Shown here piece after piece: positions 44,075-51,835 of a stretch of DNA of 64,000 nucleotides (within the stretch, counting starts at the first letter, position 1; each line of letters starts with the position of its first letter). The stretch covers positions 1-64,000 of the forward strand of contig JAMOAY010000014.1 in the NCBI GenBank assembly GCA_039908525.1. The letters are read 5' to 3'. Origin of the DNA: Magnetaquicoccus sp039908525 (GTDB taxonomy: Bacteria > Pseudomonadota > Magnetococcia > Magnetococcales > Magnetaquicoccaceae). Position numbers and translations under genes: made by a program. A model generated the notes under the pieces. That model made no database searches. It saw only the letters and a program-made list of their open reading frames with translations, and had not been told where the DNA came from.

Positions 44075-44354
44075 TCTCGGTATTTCCTTCCAGATAGGAG
44101 GCCATGGCAGGACTCAGTCCTTCCCGCATGACCACGTGATAACCTCGTGCACGCAGTTGCTCCAACAGCTCTGCCATGTTGGCTGTGGCCTGGCTGTGGG
44201 TTGCAAAAGGCACCTGACGTATGGTGCCTGGGGATCCGCTGCGGCCCCATTCGCGCACCACCTGCCAGCGGCCCAGGAGATCCCGTTGGATCTGAATGGC
44301 GTAAAACCAGATCAAGCCGTTGGCGGGGTTCAGTCTCTGCAGATAAGCCTTCAT
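44049..44354 (-). CDS. WGR-domain protein
   Basis: This 101-residue protein is essentially a single WGR domain, named for the motif REWGRSGSPG here, preceded by FYAIQIQRDLLGRWQVV and followed by FATHSQATANMAELLEQLRARGYHV. Stand-alone WGR proteins in bacteria are thought to bind nucleic acids, but their role is largely unknown. It overlaps the MBL-fold hydrolase gene by 26 nt. The ATG at 44354 overlaps the stop of a doubtful short frame upstream. Confidence 0.8.
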   Translation of the reverse strand: MKAYLQRLNPANGLIWFYAIQIQRDLLGRWQVVREWGRSGSPGTIRQVPFATHSQATANMAELLEQLRARGYHVVMREGLSPAMASYLEGNTESDFDPRND

Positions 44355-44507
44355 GGCCTGTAGGCATCCAGGAGTTCAAACAACCATGCGCCTGCCTTGA
44401 CGGCAACACGCCCCTTGGCGATACAATGTCGGCCGATGTTGCTTGAGAGTCCGCCTGACCCGTGCGGGAGAGGCGACGGAGCGGCATCGACAAAGCTAAT
44501 GTGCCTG

Positions 44508-44954
44508 ATGGACAGGAAAAGTGCAACCAGGAACGTATTGGAGACCCGTATCGTGTGGATCATTCCCCGTCCCATACTCAACCGCATGTTGGATCATGCC
44601 CAGCGCAGCCTGCCGGCCGAATGTGTTGGCATTCTTTCCGGACAGGAGCGCACCATACTGGGCTGGCATCCGTTGACCAATCAATGGCAGGATGGACGGC
44701 GGTTTCTGGCCGATTCCAGCGAATTGATCGCCCTGCTCCGGCGTTTGCGTCAGGAGGATCGGCACCTGGTGGCCATTTATCACAGCCACCCCCAGGCGGC
44801 GGCGTTGCCCTCACCGGACGATCTGCAACAGGCTCTCTATCCGGATGCCCTGTATCTCATCATCTCCCTGCAGACCAACGGTCGGTTGGAGATGAACGGT
44901 TATTTGATACGCGAGGGTCAGGCCGAGGAACAGGCGTTGTCTATCGCCGAGTAG
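44508..44954 (+). CDS. M67 (JAMM/Mov34) family metallopeptidase
   Basis: The protein has the JAMM zinc-binding signature H-S-H-P-x6-S-x2-D (YHSHPQAAALPSPDD) and the upstream Glu in LPAECVGILSG. Such small bacterial JAMM proteins cleave isopeptide or ubiquitin-like bonds, for example on sulfur carrier proteins. The start is unclear: the ATG at 44508 gives 148 residues; a TTG at 44538 has AGGA 5 nt upstream and gives 138. Its 3' end overlaps the convergent mutY gene by 37 nt. No sulfur-carrier gene is adjacent. Confidence 0.8.
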   Translation: MDRKSATRNVLETRIVWIIPRPILNRMLDHAQRSLPAECVGILSGQERTILGWHPLTNQWQDGRRFLADSSELIALLRRLRQEDRHLVAIYHSHPQAAALPSPDDLQQALYPDALYLIISLQTNGRLEMNGYLIREGQAEEQALSIAE

Positions 44955-46024
44955 GGTTCCAGCACAGCCAGGATTTTGCGATGCAGGGTAGCCAAAGGCA
45001 GTTGATGCCATGCCTCCCTGGCCAGCCACTGGCCACCTGCAAACGGAGCGCCCAACCGGCAGCGGAAAGGATGTACCTGCAGATGGAAATGGGTGAAGGT
45101 ATGCCGCACACAGGGCAGGGATTCCAGAGAGGTGATCTGCAGGCCAAACCGCTGCTCCGTCTGCTGAACAATGCGCGCCGCGTCGCCCTCACAGATGGCC
45201 GCAACAGGCCATTCGATGCCGGGAGGTTCCCACAAACCGGCCAGCAACCCCTGGGCAGGTCGCTGACAAAACAGAAGCTGCTGACGGGCATCGAACACCA
45301 ACAGGCTCACCTGCACCCTGTGGGGTTTGTCCGCCCGGGGGGTGGCGACCGGGAAGCTTGCCTCGTTGCCCTGCCGATGGGCCCGACAGTGTTCGTGCCA
45401 GGGACAGCGCGCACACAAGGGATGGTCACGACGGCAGAGGGTCGCGCCCAGATCCATAATGGCCTGGGCATAATCCCCCGGACGGTGGCGGGGAGTCAGG
45501 TGGCGGGCAACCGCCCACAGCTGCTTTTGTGCCGCGCTGCCGGCCAGAGGATGGGGAAAGGCCAACAGACGGGCCAGCACCCGTTTCACATTCCCATCCA
45601 GTATGGCGTGGGGCTGATCACGCCCAATGGCAAGAATGGCCCCCGCCGTGCTGACCCCGACACCCGGCAAGGCCAGCCACTGCTCCAGGGTTTCCGGCAA
45701 CCGACCGGAGAGTTTCTGCACCACCTGTTGTGCCGCCCGGTGCAAATGATGCGCCCGCCGATAATATCCCAACCCCTGCCAGGCCAATAGAACCTCTTCC
45801 AGCGTGCTGCCGGCCAGCGTATACAGATCGGGAAACCGCTCCAGGAAACGGGAATAATAGGTCAAAACCGTGCCGACCCCTGTCTGCTGCAGCATGATTT
45901 CCGACACCCAGATCCGGTAGAGATCCCGCTCGCCACGCCACGGCAGGGCACGCCCCATCTGGTCATAATGGGCCAGCAGCTGTTCGGCCATGCGCGGCGC
46001 ATTCAACCCCCCTACTCCTTCCAT
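44918..46024 (-). CDS. mutY: A/G-specific adenine glycosylase MutY
   Basis: MutY removes adenine mispaired with 8-oxoguanine. The 368 residues have the helix-hairpin-helix GPD domain with catalytic Asp and the LPGVGVSTAGAILAI motif, the SEIMLQQTGVGTV segment, and the iron-sulfur cluster cysteines in C-x6-C-x2-C-x5-C (CRRDHPLCARCPWHEHC). The C-terminal NUDIX-like domain is present. The ATG at 46024 lies inside the end of tonB (13-nt overlap); an ATG at 45991 is also possible. It is the last gene of the operon rsmE-NusG_II-Gx-tonB-mutY. Confidence 0.95.
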   Translation of the reverse strand: MEGVGGLNAPRMAEQLLAHYDQMGRALPWRGERDLYRIWVSEIMLQQTGVGTVLTYYSRFLERFPDLYTLAGSTLEEVLLAWQGLGYYRRAHHLHRAAQQVVQKLSGRLPETLEQWLALPGVGVSTAGAILAIGRDQPHAILDGNVKRVLARLLAFPHPLAGSAAQKQLWAVARHLTPRHRPGDYAQAIMDLGATLCRRDHPLCARCPWHEHCRAHRQGNEASFPVATPRADKPHRVQVSLLVFDARQQLLFCQRPAQGLLAGLWEPPGIEWPVAAICEGDAARIVQQTEQRFGLQITSLESLPCVRHTFTHFHLQVHPFRCRLGAPFAGGQWLAREAWHQLPLATLHRKILAVLEPYSAIDNACSSA

Positions 46025-46992
46025 ACCATGCCCCGACGAATGTATTCAAAGGTGGCCCGAATGGTCAGCTTTTTCATTGTCCAGTCTTCGGGAAAGGCCG
46101 CAAAAGGCGCCGCCTTGCTGACAGCGCCGAGTGCCGCTTCGTCCAGTATCTGCGCATGGGAGGAGCGCGTGACATGCACATCCAGCAACTGCCCATCCGG
46201 AAGGATGGTAAAGACCAAGCCAACGTTGCCGGATAGCTTCTCCCGTTTGGCCTCTTCAGGGTAGATCCAGCTCATCTCAATGCGCTGCTTGACCTGGGCG
46301 AAATAGGAGGCATAGCGAACCTGTCGGGTATTGAGATCCACCACCTCTTCATCACGGGAGGTGGACAGTGTCTCGAAACGCCGATTCATGTCCCAGCGGG
46401 AGAGGGCTTCCACGGAGGGTATCAGGCTTCCCTGGATGGAGGGTACGGAAGCAGCCTTGCGCTTGGAAGGCGAAGGTTTCCGAACTTCCGGGGCTGGTGC
46501 CGGTACGGATTCCGGGAGAGCCGGCTCTTCCGTCTGTGCCTGGGCTGCCTCTTCTCCCGGTTCCGGGGAGGGTGTAGAGGGCAGGGCATCGACCACGGGG
46601 GTGGGGGGTTTTGCGGGGGTTGGCTTCTGCATCGGCTTGGGTTGAGCCGGTTTGGCCACCGGTTTGGGTACGGCCACTTCAGGGGTCACAGGGACGGAGG
46701 GTGGTTCGGAGCCGGCTGGGACAGGTTGGGTCGGCATGGCGGGAGGGGGTGCAGAGCGATCGGCTGTTTGCGATCTGGCCGCGTTACGATTGGCCTCTGC
46801 CACGGCATCGGCTTTGTCCGGCTCTGTCTCTGCCTGTTTCGGCAGCGTGATCAGATGGACCATGGTCACCGGTTCGGGGTGCTCTCTGGGGGGCACGTAC
46901 GATGCCAGCCACCATAGCGTCAAGGGCAGAAGAAGATGGAGCAGCAGAGCCAGCCCCAGGGAGATGGTGGAGCGTTGCTGCTGCCGGTTCAT
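46012..46992 (-). CDS. tonB: TonB-type energy transducer
   Basis: TonB couples the proton motive force to outer-membrane receptors. The 326 residues have an N-terminal membrane helix (SLGLALLLHLLLPLTLWWLASY), a long Pro/Lys/Glu-rich periplasmic spacer (KPVAKPAQPKPMQKPTPAKP and similar) and a C-terminal TonB domain (VKQRIEMSWIYPEEAKREKLSGNVGLVFTI). It starts with a four-base overlap on the upstream Gx gene. No exbB or exbD is in the window. The neighbours, a Gx-family membrane protein and a NusG-II-domain protein, are not usual TonB partners. Confidence 0.9.
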   Translation of the reverse strand: MNRQQQRSTISLGLALLLHLLLPLTLWWLASYVPPREHPEPVTMVHLITLPKQAETEPDKADAVAEANRNAARSQTADRSAPPPAMPTQPVPAGSEPPSVPVTPEVAVPKPVAKPAQPKPMQKPTPAKPPTPVVDALPSTPSPEPGEEAAQAQTEEPALPESVPAPAPEVRKPSPSKRKAASVPSIQGSLIPSVEALSRWDMNRRFETLSTSRDEEVVDLNTRQVRYASYFAQVKQRIEMSWIYPEEAKREKLSGNVGLVFTILPDGQLLDVHVTRSSHAQILDEAALGAVSKAAPFAAFPEDWTMKKLTIRATFEYIRRGMVWKE

Positions 46993-47582
46993 GGCTGCAC
47001 TCCGAGCAGGCTGGAGCCGGCCAGCCGTTCGAGGATCAGGAAGGCCAACAGGCCGTTGACGATGCCTGTCAACCAGGATCCGAACAAGAACCATGGCAAC
47101 AGCAGGAAGACACCCGCATGCCCCAGGATGAACAGCCAGGCGGCCAACACTTGGCAAACAATATGCGCCAGGGAGGTCAGCACGGAGACCCCAACCGGGC
47201 CCAGGCCGAGACCGCGAACGACGGCATGGCGGGTGATCTCGTGCCTGCTGTCGGGTGTTCCGGGTTTCTGCACGACAGAAAGGAGCCTGAGCGTAAGCAG
47301 TGCCCCGGCAGCCCCTGACACGCTCATCAGGAAGGTGGGGGAAAGAAAGGTACCCAGGATGATGGAGCCTGCCAGGACACGGATCAAGGTCACGCCAGCG
47401 GCCGCTCGCCAGCCCAGTTGGAAATAGGCTACCAGGGTGAAGGTATTGGCCAAACCCGGTTTGAACCAGGGGCCCATGCCGGGCAGCGCCGTCTCCAACA
47501 GGTGGGTGCCTACAGCTGCTGCCGCCAGGTAGGCAATCAGCAGTTCGCCGCGGGGTTGCACAATGGCGTAGGCACTGTTCAT
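46989..47582 (-). CDS. Gx-family membrane transporter (HepI-like)
   Basis: The 197-residue protein has about five to six membrane helices and the Gx-transporter pattern (GMGPWFKPGLANTFTLVAYF, VLTSLAHIVCQVLAAWLF). Annotators link this family to heptaprenyl diphosphate synthase component I or to ECF-type transport, and it is usually encoded next to a NusG-II domain protein, as here. The substrate is unknown. It overlaps both neighbours by four bases, so it belongs to the same transcript as tonB. Confidence 0.82.
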   Translation of the reverse strand: MNSAYAIVQPRGELLIAYLAAAAVGTHLLETALPGMGPWFKPGLANTFTLVAYFQLGWRAAAGVTLIRVLAGSIILGTFLSPTFLMSVSGAAGALLTLRLLSVVQKPGTPDSRHEITRHAVVRGLGLGPVGVSVLTSLAHIVCQVLAAWLFILGHAGVFLLLPWFLFGSWLTGIVNGLLAFLILERLAGSSLLGVQP

Positions 47583-48016
47583 CGGGTAATTCCATCCAAT
47601 GCGTCGCTGCGGGTTGGTACGCTATCACCGCCTTCAACCCGAATCAGGATCCCACAGGGCACACAGGCCACCATGGAGCCGGCGGTTGCAATCCAGCCGC
47701 TTCGTGTACCGATCATACGCGGGCTGGCGTATTCCAGCAACCGTACTCTGCCATCCTGGACCTGGATCAGCACGGGCCCCAGTCGTCCTTCCACGTGCAT
47801 CTGCTGATTGTTGTCCAGAGCGAGGGTGCGCACGGTCTGGTTGTCACGTTGCACAATGGCCCGCTGTCCTGCGGGGCGCAGGGCAAGGTAGCTGGCGCAT
47901 CCTGTAATCAGCAGGGCTGTGCAGAGGATCAACCACCGATCTGCAACGGTGGTTGCCCGTTGCAGCAGATGCACGCCTTGCAGCGGTTCACCGCCCCCTC
48001 TTTCCATGCTCGTCAT
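47579..48016 (-). CDS. NusG domain II-containing membrane-anchored protein
   Basis: This 145-residue protein has an N-terminal hydrophobic segment with a lipobox-like LLITGC, then a beta-rich NusG-II domain (RDNQTVRTLALDNNQQMHVEGRLG...VRLLEYASPRMIGT) with a conserved CVPCGILIRVEG tail. Proteins of this type pair with Gx transporters and may be extracytoplasmic lipoproteins. I chose the ATG at 48016 with GGGGC upstream; 48007 is also possible. It ends with a four-base overlap on the Gx gene. A parS site lies 53 bp upstream. Confidence 0.75.
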   Translation of the reverse strand: MTSMERGGGEPLQGVHLLQRATTVADRWLILCTALLITGCASYLALRPAGQRAIVQRDNQTVRTLALDNNQQMHVEGRLGPVLIQVQDGRVRLLEYASPRMIGTRSGWIATAGSMVACVPCGILIRVEGGDSVPTRSDALDGITR

Positions 48017-48068
48017 GACTGCCCCATGGTGTGTTGTGCCGGTCTGTGTCCAGCGCAGGGGCGTGACG

Positions 48069-48084
48069 GGTTTCACGTGAAACC
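48069..48084. promoter_or_regulatory. parS site 1
   Basis: GGTTTCACGTGAAACC is a perfect 16-bp palindrome that differs from the consensus parS (TGTTTCACGTGAAACA) only at the two outer positions at each end. It lies between rsmE and the NusG-II gene, about 5 kb from parAB. Confidence 0.92.
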
Positions 48085-48085
48085 C

Positions 48086-48826
48086 CTATTCCCTCCCCAT
48101 ATCGCCAAACAGCGTCTGACAAAGCGCAATGGCCGCAATGGCGGCGGTCTCTGTGCGCAGGATGCGCGGTCCCAGGCTGTAACTGGCAAACCCCAAACGC
48201 TCCCTGGCCAGCTGCACCTCCTGCTGTTCCAATCCTCCTTCAGGGCCCACGAGGATGGTCAGGGGTTCACGGCCAAGTGTCATGGTGCGCCAGCACGGTA
48301 CCGTTGCATCACCTTCCCAGAACAACCAGCGGGGTCCAGGGAAGACGATCTGTGCCAATTCTGCCCAGCTGGCCGGGTCGGTTATTTCAGGCAGGCGAAC
48401 ACGGCCGCACTGTTCTGTCGCCTCCACGGCGATACGGCGCAAGCGGCGCATGCGATTGGCGTTCAGATCGCCACCGGCGTTGCTGCTGCTGCGTCGGCAG
48501 ACAAGGGGGATGATCCGTTGGACCCCCAGTTCGACACTCTTTTGCACGACCCATTCCATGGCATCGGCCTTGGCAACACCCTGCACCAAGGTTATGGGCA
48601 ACAACGAGTCGGAATGGCGGTGAACGAATGCGGAAACTTCGATCTGCAGAGGTGCTGGGTGGATCAGTGTTGCACGCCATTCTCCTTCCTCCTGACCGTT
48701 GAAAAGGGTAACGGTTGCACCAGGAGAGAGCCGCAAGGTACGCAACAGATAGCGTCGCACCTCCGCGTCGGGTTCCAGTCGCAAACCAACGTACAAGGGC
48801 TGAGCCCAATAGATGCGAGGAATCAT
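48086..48826 (-). CDS. rsmE: 16S rRNA (uracil-N3) methyltransferase RsmE
   Basis: RsmE methylates U1498 of 16S rRNA. The 246 residues have an N-terminal PUA-like domain (MIPRIYWAQPLYVG) and a SPOUT domain with the deep-knot SAM site (LVGPEGGLEQQEVQLA, SLGPRILRTETAAIAAIAL). The ATG at 48826 fits the family N-terminus; frames to 48847 and 48886 lack ribosome binding sites. It is the first gene of the rsmE-NusG_II-Gx-tonB-mutY unit, with parS just after its stop. Confidence 0.93.
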   Translation of the reverse strand: MIPRIYWAQPLYVGLRLEPDAEVRRYLLRTLRLSPGATVTLFNGQEEGEWRATLIHPAPLQIEVSAFVHRHSDSLLPITLVQGVAKADAMEWVVQKSVELGVQRIIPLVCRRSSSNAGGDLNANRMRRLRRIAVEATEQCGRVRLPEITDPASWAELAQIVFPGPRWLFWEGDATVPCWRTMTLGREPLTILVGPEGGLEQQEVQLARERLGFASYSLGPRILRTETAAIAAIALCQTLFGDMGRE

Positions 48827-49001
48827 GGTAACCCAGTGAGGAGAGGTCATTACACAAGCTTTTATTCTAGCATTTGTGCACACCATCTACCAGTGTCGAT
48901 CTCCCACGGGAGGAGGATTTCCGCCGCTGTTGACGAAGTGTCGATGCAATCAGGCAGTAGACCTGCTCGTTCAACCGACATGATTGGATAGGTAGAGTTG
49001 T

Positions 49002-49449
49002 ATGGGGTCCAGGGGAGATTATCTCCCCTGGCGGGAGTCCAGAGGGCAGCGCCCTCTGGGGGGTGCAGGGGCGGAGCCCCTGCTATCGTGCGCGCTTTCA
49101 CCGAAGCCCATTGGCGCAGCCAATGGGCGCCGCGCGCACAAAACCTGCCCCGAAGGGGCAGACTTCGGGAGGGCGGCAGCCCGACCTTTACCCCTGCAGA
49201 ACAGAAAGGATTTTTTTAGATGAAATGGGATGGCCGACCAAAATTTACACGCGGGGGGCATCACAACCGACACGGTGTGAGTCGGGCTGCCGCCCTCCAG
49301 GAGTGCCCCTGCGGGGCGTTTTGAGCGCGCTACGCCCCTTTGCGCCGCAAAGGGGCGTAGCGCGCTCAAGATGCATGGGCTTCGCCCCTGCACCCCACCA
49401 GGGCTCCGCCCTGGACCCGCCAGGGGAGATAATCTCCCCTGGACCCCAT
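49002..49449. repeat. Modular hairpin element, copy 1 (complete, with perfect terminal inverted repeats)
   Basis: The element begins ATGGGGTCCAGGGG and ends with its exact inverse; the first and last 34 bp are perfect inverted repeats. The left arm is a run of hairpins: A CCAGGGGAGA-TTA-TCTCCCCTGG, B CCAGAGGGC-AGC-GCCCTCTGG, C GCAGGGGC-GGA-GCCCCTGC, D inner GCCCATTGGC-GCA-GCCAATGGGC (49106-49128) inside an outer GTGCGCGC/GCGCGCAC stem, and E CTGCCCC-GAA-GGGGCAG. A centre of about 100 bp (about 49181-49270) follows. The right arm is inverted and contains a perfect 23-bp stem (49321-49343 with 49347-49369). No protein is encoded. It lies between rsmE and ubiA. Confidence 0.85.
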
Positions 49450-49477
49450 GGATCTATCCTGGTTGCTCCTGTATAGG

Positions 49478-50353
49478 TCAACCCAAGGCCACACCAAGGG
49501 TGAGAAGAGCACCCAACCATTTGTTGCTGAGAAAGGCCTTCAAGAAATCGTCGTTTTGATGGCTGTGGATCAAGCGGATCTGCCATGTCATCTGGCCAGC
49601 CGCCACAAGCAGTACGGTGTAGAAAGGTATCCCCAGGTTGACGCCATAGCCGCCAACGGCCAGCAGTACCAGGGTAACTCCATAGAGCAGGGCCACAATG
49701 GGTATGGCCCATTGGCCAAAGAGAATGGCGGTGGATTTGACCCCGATACGCAGATCATCCTCCCTGTCCATCAAGGCATAGACGGTGTCGTAGGCGGCGG
49801 CCCAAGTCAGGGTGGCGGCAAAGAACAGCCATGCCTGCCAAGTGACTGTTGCGGCAACCGCACCCCAGGCAACGATCACCCCCCAGCCAAAGGCGGCTCC
49901 CAGGTAAAATTGTGGCCAATGCACGAACCGTTTGCTGAATGGGTAGCTGACCGCCAAAAAGGCGCCCACCACGCTGAGTTGAATGGCCAGTGGGTTCAGT
50001 TGCAGGGCCAGCAGCAAAGCAGCGACGAGAAGCAGAAGGAGAAGACTGCGAGCTGCCTTGCTGGAGATGCGTTGCGCAGCAAGGGGTCTGTCTTTGGTAC
50101 GGGCAACCTGCGGATCAATATCCTGGTCTGCCAGATCGTTGATCACACAGCCTGCAGAGCGCATCAGGAAGGAGCCCAGACAGAAGATGAGCAGCAGGTT
50201 TGCCTCCGGGAAGCCGGGTTTGGCTGAGGCCAGCAGCCCCCAGAGAGAGGGCCACAGGACCAGCCAGGTTCCGATGGGTCTGTCCACCCGCATGAGTCGC
50301 AGCGACTCGCGCATGATGGGGAAGGGCAGACGTTCTATCCAGTTTAAGGCCAT
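49478..50353 (-). CDS. ubiA: 4-hydroxybenzoate polyprenyltransferase UbiA
   Basis: UbiA attaches the isoprenoid tail to 4-hydroxybenzoate in ubiquinone synthesis. The 291 residues have about eight to nine membrane helices and the two Asp-rich motifs NDLADQDIDPQVARTKDRP and YDTVYALMDREDDLRIGVKSTA. The ATG at 50353 starts MALNWIERLP; the frame stays open to 50515 only through repeat DNA. The ubiquinone gene ubiC lies upstream on the same strand, separated by a repeat element, which may have split an original operon. Confidence 0.93.
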   Translation of the reverse strand: MALNWIERLPFPIMRESLRLMRVDRPIGTWLVLWPSLWGLLASAKPGFPEANLLLIFCLGSFLMRSAGCVINDLADQDIDPQVARTKDRPLAAQRISSKAARSLLLLLLVAALLLALQLNPLAIQLSVVGAFLAVSYPFSKRFVHWPQFYLGAAFGWGVIVAWGAVAATVTWQAWLFFAATLTWAAAYDTVYALMDREDDLRIGVKSTAILFGQWAIPIVALLYGVTLVLLAVGGYGVNLGIPFYTVLLVAAGQMTWQIRLIHSHQNDDFLKAFLSNKWLGALLTLGVALG

Positions 50354-50407
50354 ACACACACCGGTTGAAATGATTGTGGAGTCCAAGGGGCGGAGCGGAT
50401 CTTCCGC

Positions 50408-50446
50408 ATGCAAGGCGCGCTTTACCCAAGCCAATTTCCGCAGGAA
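50408..50446 (+). repeat. Truncated copy of a D-module arm
   Basis: This stretch repeats the sequence at 50514-50552 inside element 2, beginning atgcaaggcgcgct and stopping at aggaag, before the second half of its hairpin. It shows that the left arm was partly duplicated next to the element. Confidence 0.8.
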
Positions 50447-50460
50447 GCTAAAACTATTGC

Positions 50461-51148
50461 GGGGTCCAGGGGGGATCATCCCCCCTGGCGGGGTGCAGGG
50501 GCGGAGCCCCTGCATGCAAGGCGCGCTTTACCCAAGCCAATTTCCGCAGGAAATTGGCGCCGCGCGCCCAAAACGCCCCGCAGGGGCACCTCTGGAGGGC
50601 GGCAGCCCGACAAACCCCCTCTTCAACCCGCCATCGTTCTATTCATGCCGACAAAACCCAATAAGACAGACAAATCCACTGTACTGGCCGCAAGCTCTCA
50701 GTCGGGCGGCCGCCCAACAAAACCCGCTACCTGCCGAAAGCTCTCAGTCAAGCTGCCAACAAACACCAGCTACCTGCCGAAAGCTCTCAGTCAAGCTGCC
50801 AACAAACACCCGCTACCTGCCGAAAGCTCCCAGTCAAGCTGCCAACAAACACCCGCTATCTGCCGCAAGCTCTCAGTCAAGCTGTCACCCAACAAACACC
50901 CGCTATCTGCCGCAAGCTCTCAGTCAAACTGTCACCCAACAAACACCCGCTACCTGCCGCAAGCTCTCAGTCGGGCTGCCGCCCTCCAGAGGTCCGCCCC
51001 TCCGGGGCGGGTTTTGTGCGCGCAGCGCCCATTGGCTGCGCCAATGGGCTTCTGTGAAAGCGCGCTTAGGGCAGGGGCTCCGCCCCTGCACCCCACCAGG
51101 GCTCCGCCCTGGACCCGCCAGGGGAGATAATCTCCCCTGGACCCCATG
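50461..51148. repeat. Modular hairpin element, copy 2 (with central minisatellite)
   Basis: The left arm has A CCAGGGGGGA-TCA-TCCCCCCTGG, C GCAGGGGC-GGA-GCCCCTGC, and D inner GCCAATTTCC-GCA-GGAAATTGGC (50536-50558) inside GGCGCGC/GCGCGCC, then E GCCCC-GCA-GGGGC. The centre is a minisatellite (50690-50958). The right arm is inverted, with D inner GCCCATTGGC-TGC-GCCAATGGGC (51027-51049), and ends CCAGGGGAGATAATCTCC...GGACCCCAT. The inner D stem differs in sequence from copy 1 yet stays perfectly paired. It lies between ubiC and ubiA. Confidence 0.85.
50690..50958 (+). repeat. Minisatellite of six units (43-47 bp) in the centre of element 2
   Basis: Six tandem units start at GCAAGCTCTCAGTC or GAAAGCTCTCAGTC. 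Their lengths are 46, 43, 43, 43, 47 and 47 bp, which sum exactly to 269. The 47-bp units differ by four extra bases (TCAC-type insertion) after AGTCAAGCTG. A seventh, partial unit merges with the E' module of the element at 50959. Units are nearly identical, so the tract is recent or homogenised. Confidence 0.9.
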
Positions 51149-51171
51149 CACGAATATGCTCCCAAAAAGTC

Positions 51172-51756
51172 TCAGGGCAGAAATTTGTACAAGCTTGGTA
51201 AAAATATTTCATAAATCCTTGCACGAATCATCCGATTGACCTGGAACAACGAACGTCGGCACCAGTACTTCTGCCCCGGCCGATGACGCAAACAGACGGC
51301 AAGATCCGGAATCGTGGCCTCCGCCAATTCCAACTCGGTCCGCCCAACCGGACCTTCGCGTTCCATGAAAAGCGAACCCAACGGCTCCTCACCCAGAACC
51401 ACCGCATCTCTGGCCTCCGCCGTCAATTCCGCCACCGCAATCTCAGAGTAGGCATACAAACCCACCTCTTGATCCACAACCAACCACGCACTGCGAGCAA
51501 GAAACTCACCGTCCACCGATAACACCCTGTGCCCCCGCCACAGCGCCGAATCACCCTCCCTCCGCACAATCGGCACTTGGCTCTCCAGTCGCAACCGGAT
51601 CAGCTTCTCCGTGTGCTGTTGCAAATGGTGCGTCAGTGACTCCGCACAACACAAAGCAGCCCGCAATTGTCCAGATATGGCACATTCAAACTGCAGAAAA
51701 AACTGCTCCGGCGGCAGCCAGCCCCGCAAAATCTGTGGCAGGTAGGGTTGTGTCAT
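51172..51756 (-). CDS. ubiC: Chorismate lyase UbiC-like protein
   Basis: UbiC converts chorismate to 4-hydroxybenzoate and pyruvate, the first step of ubiquinone synthesis. The 194 residues match the family by REGDSALWRGHRVLSVDGEF, VVLGEEPLGSLFM, GRTELELA and the closing WCRRSLFQVNRMIRARIYEIFLPSL, which corresponds to the R-R-S/R-x-F...E-x-F-L-P ending of UbiC. The ATG at 51756 has GAGG upstream. It lies on the same strand as ubiA, which follows after element 2. The identification rests on pattern only, but the neighbour supports it. Confidence 0.8.
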   Translation of the reverse strand: MTQPYLPQILRGWLPPEQFFLQFECAISGQLRAALCCAESLTHHLQQHTEKLIRLRLESQVPIVRREGDSALWRGHRVLSVDGEFLARSAWLVVDQEVGLYAYSEIAVAELTAEARDAVVLGEEPLGSLFMEREGPVGRTELELAEATIPDLAVCLRHRPGQKYWCRRSLFQVNRMIRARIYEIFLPSLYKFLP

Positions 51757-51835
51757 CCATCCTCTTCCCATGCGAAACGGCACGCTGTGCCGGAAAAATG
51801 CAACTGATTTGACAGGTGTTCGCAAAATGGATTGC

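Noticed and set aside
44351..44587. 78-residue minus frame whose stop overlaps the WGR start
   Set aside because: The ATGA-type overlap is suggestive, but the N-terminal part is antisense to the JAMM gene and no family pattern or ribosome binding site is visible; only the last 35 residues could be real.
50690..50958. Possible CRISPR array
   Set aside because: The units are tandem with no unique spacers between them and vary in length by internal insertion; no cas gene is near.
50408..51239. Open frames of 240-418 residues through the hairpin elements
   Set aside because: They translate the repeat DNA into low-complexity Pro/Arg/Gly peptides, have frames on both strands and no start sites; the same peptides recur at each element copy.
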